Part shown: positions 5,452 through 8,682 of the stretch, in pieces | How positions within the stretch are numbered: position 1 is the first letter of the stretch | Layout: every line of letters begins with the position of its first letter | Source: an uncultured Eubacteriales bacterium | GTDB lineage: Bacteria > Bacillota > Clostridia > Peptostreptococcales > Anaerovoracaceae | DNA length: 8,682 nt | Reading direction: 5' to 3' | NCBI GenBank assembly: GCA_902797345.1 | Contig: CADBSL010000116.1 | Coordinates: forward strand, 1 to 8,682 | The notes under the pieces: generated by a model | Told to the model about the DNA's origin: nothing | Seen by the model: only the letters and a program-made list of their open reading frames with translations | Database searches by the model: none | Made by a program: the position numbers and the translations under genes

Positions 5452-6744
5452 ATGAAGAGTTATGATGTGATCGTCGTGGGCGGCGGGATGATGGGTACGG
5501 CCTGCGCCTACTACCTGACCAGGGAAGGGTTGAAAACGGCTATCGTAGAACGTGGAGATATCGCAGGGGGGACCGTCAGCCACACTGACGGGAACATCGG
5601 CTATTCCGAAAAGAAACCTGGTGTGGATATGCTGCAGGGATATCACAGCTTGCAGTTGTACATGGAAATGGAAAAGGAATTCGACTATGACTTCGAATTC
5701 GAACGGGACAAAAAAGGCGATACCACCGGGTATATCATTGCCTGTGAAAGCGAATTCGAAATGGAAGAGGCTGCAAAGCGTGTGGAAGAGATGCGGGCAC
5801 TGGATCTTGAGGCCCACCTGGTGGACGCGAAGGAATTCCAGGAGTTGGAGCCTTTGGTAGCAAAAGACCTTCCGGGAGCTATGTGGATGCCGAAGGAATC
5901 CACCGTCAACCCCTATAAGGTGGCATTTGGTTACATCTATGAAAGCCGGAAGACAGGCCTTCTGGATGTGTATTCCCGGACGGAAGTGGTGGACATCCTG
6001 CAGGATCCGGGTACGAAGGCTGTGCAGGGGATCGTCACGGACAAGGGAGAAACCCTCAGAGCACCGAAGGTGGTCAACGCAGCCGGCTGTTGGGCATCCT
6101 TTATCGGGGCCATGGCGGGTCTGGATATCCCCATCGAACCACGTTACGGGCAACTCCTGGTAACGGAAAAGACCGGTTTGATCACACAGCACCGGGGATT
6201 CATCGAATACGGATATATTCTGGCGAAATACCTGGAAAACGGGACTTATGACCGGGGCGTCAGCGATCTGGTGGAAGCCTATAACGTATGCTTCAATATC
6301 ACAACGGCCCACACCGGCAATACCCAGGTGGGAGGATGCCGGTTATTCCGGGGTTACAGTATCAAGTCTGAATATAAGATCATGAAGGCCATCGCGGAGC
6401 GGGCCATTCGATTCTTCCCTATGCTGAAGAATGTGAACTGCATCCGATCTTTCGGGGGGCTGAGACCGTTCTGTCTGGATCACCTGCCTATCGTTTCCGA
6501 CGTGGAAGAAGTGCCGGGATACTACATTTGTGCCGGTCACGAAGGCAGCGGAATCGCCCTGGGACCCATTGCCGGGAAACTGATTTCCGAGTATGCCACC
6601 GGGCAGGAACTCTACTTCCCGGAGGCGGCGGAGTTGGCATGGAGTCGGTTCACCCCGGAAATCATTGAAAAATACCGGCGGATCGAACAGGAAAACACCC
6701 GGCAGTTGGAAGAACTGGAACGGAAGTTTGAAGGGAAAAACTAA
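5452..6744 (+). CDS. FAD-dependent amine/amino-acid oxidoreductase (DadA / sarcosine oxidase beta-like)
   Basis: This 430-residue cytoplasmic flavoprotein should oxidise the C-N bond of an amino acid or N-methyl amino acid, giving an imino product and reduced FAD. The N-terminal Rossmann motif is GGGMMG (10-15) with E33 closing the dinucleotide fold (IVERG). The C-terminal FAD closure is SFGGLRPFCLDHLPIVSD (about 333-350), then GHEGSGIALGP (362-372). This layout is the DAO/glycine oxidase/DadA/SoxB family. Substrate candidates include D-amino acids, sarcosine, proline or opines; none can be chosen. No ferredoxin-like or second flavoprotein partner lies beside it, unlike multi-subunit opine or hydroxyproline dehydrogenases. 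In an anaerobe it would act as a dehydrogenase with an unknown acceptor. The ATG at 5452 has AGAGGTG, whose AGGTG core lies six bases upstream. It appears monocistronic. Confidence 0.85.
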   Translation: MKSYDVIVVGGGMMGTACAYYLTREGLKTAIVERGDIAGGTVSHTDGNIGYSEKKPGVDMLQGYHSLQLYMEMEKEFDYDFEFERDKKGDTTGYIIACESEFEMEEAAKRVEEMRALDLEAHLVDAKEFQELEPLVAKDLPGAMWMPKESTVNPYKVAFGYIYESRKTGLLDVYSRTEVVDILQDPGTKAVQGIVTDKGETLRAPKVVNAAGCWASFIGAMAGLDIPIEPRYGQLLVTEKTGLITQHRGFIEYGYILAKYLENGTYDRGVSDLVEAYNVCFNITTAHTGNTQVGGCRLFRGYSIKSEYKIMKAIAERAIRFFPMLKNVNCIRSFGGLRPFCLDHLPIVSDVEEVPGYYICAGHEGSGIALGPIAGKLISEYATGQELYFPEAAELAWSRFTPEIIEKYRRIEQENTRQLEELERKFEGKN

Positions 6745-6762
6745 ATCGAGACGATATAATAA

Positions 6763-6804
6763 ACGCCCGATCTCTTCTTCAGAGGCAATCGGGCGTCTTC
6801 TTAT
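6763..6804 (+). terminator. Intrinsic terminator after the FAD oxidoreductase gene
   Basis: A perfect nine-base stem ACGCCCGAT (6763-6771) / ATCGGGCGT (6788-6796) contains a nested CTCT/AGAG stem. The tail CTTCTTAT is pyrimidine-rich but only moderately T-rich. It begins 18 bases after the stop. Confidence 0.8.
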
Positions 6805-6825
6805 GTTCCGGTACGGCAAAAAAAC

Positions 6826-6854
6826 TTTTCAACCCAGAGGGAATCGTATATAAT
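6826..6854 (+). promoter_or_regulatory. Promoter of the decarboxylase gene
   Basis: TTTTCA (6826-6831) and a perfect TATAAT (6849-6854) are separated by 17 bases. The start site would be near 6861, about 28 bases before the ATG at 6889. GAGAGGTGAG, with its AGGTGA core six bases from that ATG, is the ribosome site. Confidence 0.7.
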
Positions 6855-6888
6855 GAAAGATGAAATATTTTTCGAGAGGTGAGATCGA

Positions 6889-8682
6889 ATGAGTCTGGAA
6901 AAATTTCTGGTGGATTATAACGAACTGGATATCTATCCCATGCATATGCCGGGCCATAAAAGAAACGACGATGTGATGGAGATGGTCAATCCCTATTTGA
7001 TCGATGTGACCGAGGCGGGGGAACTGGATAATATGCACGAACCCACGGGGGTCCTGGCCCAGTCCATGCAAAAGGCATCGAGGGTCTTTGGCAGCAAAAG
7101 CTCCTATTTCCTGGTGAATGGAAGTACCTGCGGGATCCTGGCGGGGATCTGCGCGGCGGTGAAGAAGGGCGGCATGGTGATGATGTCCCGGGCCTGCCAC
7201 AAATCCGTCTATAACGGCATTTACCTTCGGGGAGCAGAAGCGCTGTATCTGTATCCGCCGGTGGATAAGGCTTATGGGGTGTACGGTTCGATTTCTCCCC
7301 GGGCGCTGAAGATGGCTCTCAGACGGCGGGATGACATCGATCTGGTGGTGCTGACTTCACCGACTTATGAGGGCGTGACCACGGATATCAAGGAAATGGC
7401 ACGAATCTGTCACCGCTATGATATTCCTCTTATGGTGGATGCGGCCCATGGTGCCCATTTCGGGTTTTATCCGGGATTCCCAGAAAGCGCGATCCATCAA
7501 GGGGCTGATATCGTGGTGGAAAGCATCCACAAGACGCTGCCGGCTCTGACTCAGACCTCTTTGCTTCACTTCAACAGTGAATTGATCGATGAAAACAAGC
7601 TGCGGCAATTTCTCACCATGTTCCAGAGCACCAGTCCCTCCTATGTGCTGATGAGCGGGATCGACAAGTGCGTGGATTATCTGGACAGCCCGAAGGCCGC
7701 AGAAGATTTTGCAAAATACTCGGCGATGCTGAAGGATTTCAGCGAACAAATGAAGGAACTGAAAAAATTCAGGATCCTTTGCAAAGGTTCGGACTCGCCG
7801 GAAAACCATCCACTGTTTTTCGGATTCGACCCCGGTAAGATCGTGATCTCAACCCGGGGAACGGAATTCACGGGAGCGGAGCTGGAGGAGATCCTGCGGG
7901 ATCGCTTCAAGATCCAGTTGGAAATGTCCTTCGGCGATTATGCCATCGCTATGACCGGTGTCTGCGATACTCAGGAAGGGTTCGACCGGCTGGCGGAAGC
8001 GATGCTGACGCTGGACGAGGAATGTGATTATTCCAAGGAATGCGGTCAATGCGGGGATAAGACGATTTGCGGCGACAGTCCCTACTGCATGGTGAATGCC
8101 CATGTTTGTACCAATATCCGTTACGACCAGGCCATCAATAAAGAAGGATTCCGGCCGCCCCGGGCACCGAGAGCCCTGTGCAGAGCGGCGGACGCCATCG
8201 ATGCAGCCGGCGAGGCTGTGAAGATCGACGATGCGGTGGGAAGGATCTCTCAGGAATACATTTACGCCTATCCACCGGGAGTGCCGCTGGTGGTTCCCGG
8301 AGAACCGGTGTCGGAGGAAGTATTATCCTTCATCCGGCAGCTCGAAGGTTCCGAGACGGAGATCCACAGCAGCCTGAAAGGATGGGCGGAAGGAAACATC
8401 TTTGTGTTGACTGAGGAAGCGGCCAGGGAAATGGCGATCGCGCCGGTCCGGCACAAGGAGGAAGAAGCCGAGGAAGAGACGGGAAGCGGCCGGGGAGGAC
8501 TTCTGTCCGGATTGCTGCACCGTAAGAATAAAGAAGATAATGAGCTGGAACTGGAGGATATCCTGAAGATCGGCGAAGAAGCCGAAACGATGGACGAAAA
8601 ACCCCAGAATCCACAGGAGATCCCGGAAGAGGCGGAGGAAACGGAAGGAATCGTTTCCGAGACTCCGGTGGAACCGGCAGAA
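6889..8682 (+). CDS. Orn/Lys/Arg decarboxylase family protein with Cys-rich insert and acidic tail, 3'-truncated
   Basis: This fold-type I PLP enzyme should decarboxylate arginine, lysine or ornithine to a polyamine precursor or diamine. The frame stays open for 598 codons to the window edge. It is the short form without the N-terminal wing domain, starting near DIYPMHMPGHKR. D184 in DAAHGAH (184-190) should bind the pyridine nitrogen, and K215 in ESIHKTLPALTQTS should form the Schiff base. The C-terminal family domain is recognisable: DDAVGRISQEYIYAYPPGVP then LVVPGE. Two segments are unusual. Residues 379-407 hold six cysteines (C379, C385, C388, C394, C400, C407) between the PLP fold and that domain. 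After about residue 518 comes an 80-residue tail with 23 Glu and 3 Asp by my count, still open at the edge. Substrate cannot be assigned. In Bacillus a relative (YaaO) lies upstream of tmk; whether that holds here is outside the window. Confidence 0.93.
   Translation, partial: MSLEKFLVDYNELDIYPMHMPGHKRNDDVMEMVNPYLIDVTEAGELDNMHEPTGVLAQSMQKASRVFGSKSSYFLVNGSTCGILAGICAAVKKGGMVMMSRACHKSVYNGIYLRGAEALYLYPPVDKAYGVYGSISPRALKMALRRRDDIDLVVLTSPTYEGVTTDIKEMARICHRYDIPLMVDAAHGAHFGFYPGFPESAIHQGADIVVESIHKTLPALTQTSLLHFNSELIDENKLRQFLTMFQSTSPSYVLMSGIDKCVDYLDSPKAAEDFAKYSAMLKDFSEQMKELKKFRILCKGSDSPENHPLFFGFDPGKIVISTRGTEFTGAELEEILRDRFKIQLEMSFGDYAIAMTGVCDTQEGFDRLAEAMLTLDEECDYSKECGQCGDKTICGDSPYCMVNAHVCTNIRYDQAINKEGFRPPRAPRALCRAADAIDAAGEAVKIDDAVGRISQEYIYAYPPGVPLVVPGEPVSEEVLSFIRQLEGSETEIHSSLKGWAEGNIFVLTEEAAREMAIAPVRHKEEEAEEETGSGRGGLLSGLLHRKNKEDNELELEDILKIGEEAETMDEKPQNPQEIPEEAEETEGIVSETPVEPAE

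Noticed and set aside
5392..6312. Minus-strand open frame of 306 codons inside the FAD oxidoreductase gene
   Set aside because: It is antisense to a gene with clear FAD motifs and shows no domain of its own; long shadows are common with this codon use.
6755..6760. TATAAT just after the FAD oxidoreductase stop codon
   Set aside because: It has no -35 partner and sits immediately before a terminator, so a transcript from it would end at once.

Overview
The window looks like part of the chromosome of a strictly anaerobic, amino-acid-fermenting Firmicute (Clostridia-like). The evidence is the gene content: the tail of a probable pyruvate:ferredoxin oxidoreductase, an indolepyruvate:ferredoxin oxidoreductase pair, phosphotransacetylase, a short-form Orn/Lys/Arg decarboxylase and a DadA/SoxB-like FAD enzyme. 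AGGAGG-type ribosome binding sites and TTGAAA/TATAAT promoters support this. An amino-acid fermenter of the Anaerovoracaceae/Family XIII type would fit, but the exact taxon is inference. No tRNA, rRNA, CRISPR array, insertion sequence or phage gene was seen.

Layout. Positions 1-123 hold the 3' end of a gene whose C-terminus resembles pyruvate:ferredoxin oxidoreductase. A bidirectional terminator (145-174) separates it from a convergent minus-strand gene (211-963) for a polytopic membrane protein with two cysteine clusters and no known function. A divergent promoter region (964-1125) then drives a small unknown gene (1126-1422). A second promoter (1423-1451) precedes a 93-residue cysteine-rich unknown protein (1485-1766) and iorA-iorB (1785-4137), which probably form one operon. 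pta (4240-5244) has its own strong promoter just behind iorB and ends in a strong terminator. A single FAD-dependent amine/amino-acid oxidoreductase gene (5452-6744) has its own promoter and terminator. The last gene, from 6889 to beyond the window edge, is a PLP-dependent Orn/Lys/Arg decarboxylase with an unusual cysteine-rich insert and a long acidic tail. It has no stop codon in the window.

How the genes could work together (inference): the 2-oxoacid:ferredoxin oxidoreductases turn pyruvate and aryl-pyruvates into acyl-CoAs and reduced ferredoxin. Pta converts acetyl-CoA to acetyl phosphate for ATP synthesis by an acetate kinase encoded elsewhere. The FAD enzyme may supply 2-oxoacids or imino acids by oxidising amino acids, and the decarboxylase uses basic amino acids. 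Most of the window is ordinary core metabolism. The least explained parts are three uncharacterised small or membrane proteins and the two extra segments of the decarboxylase.
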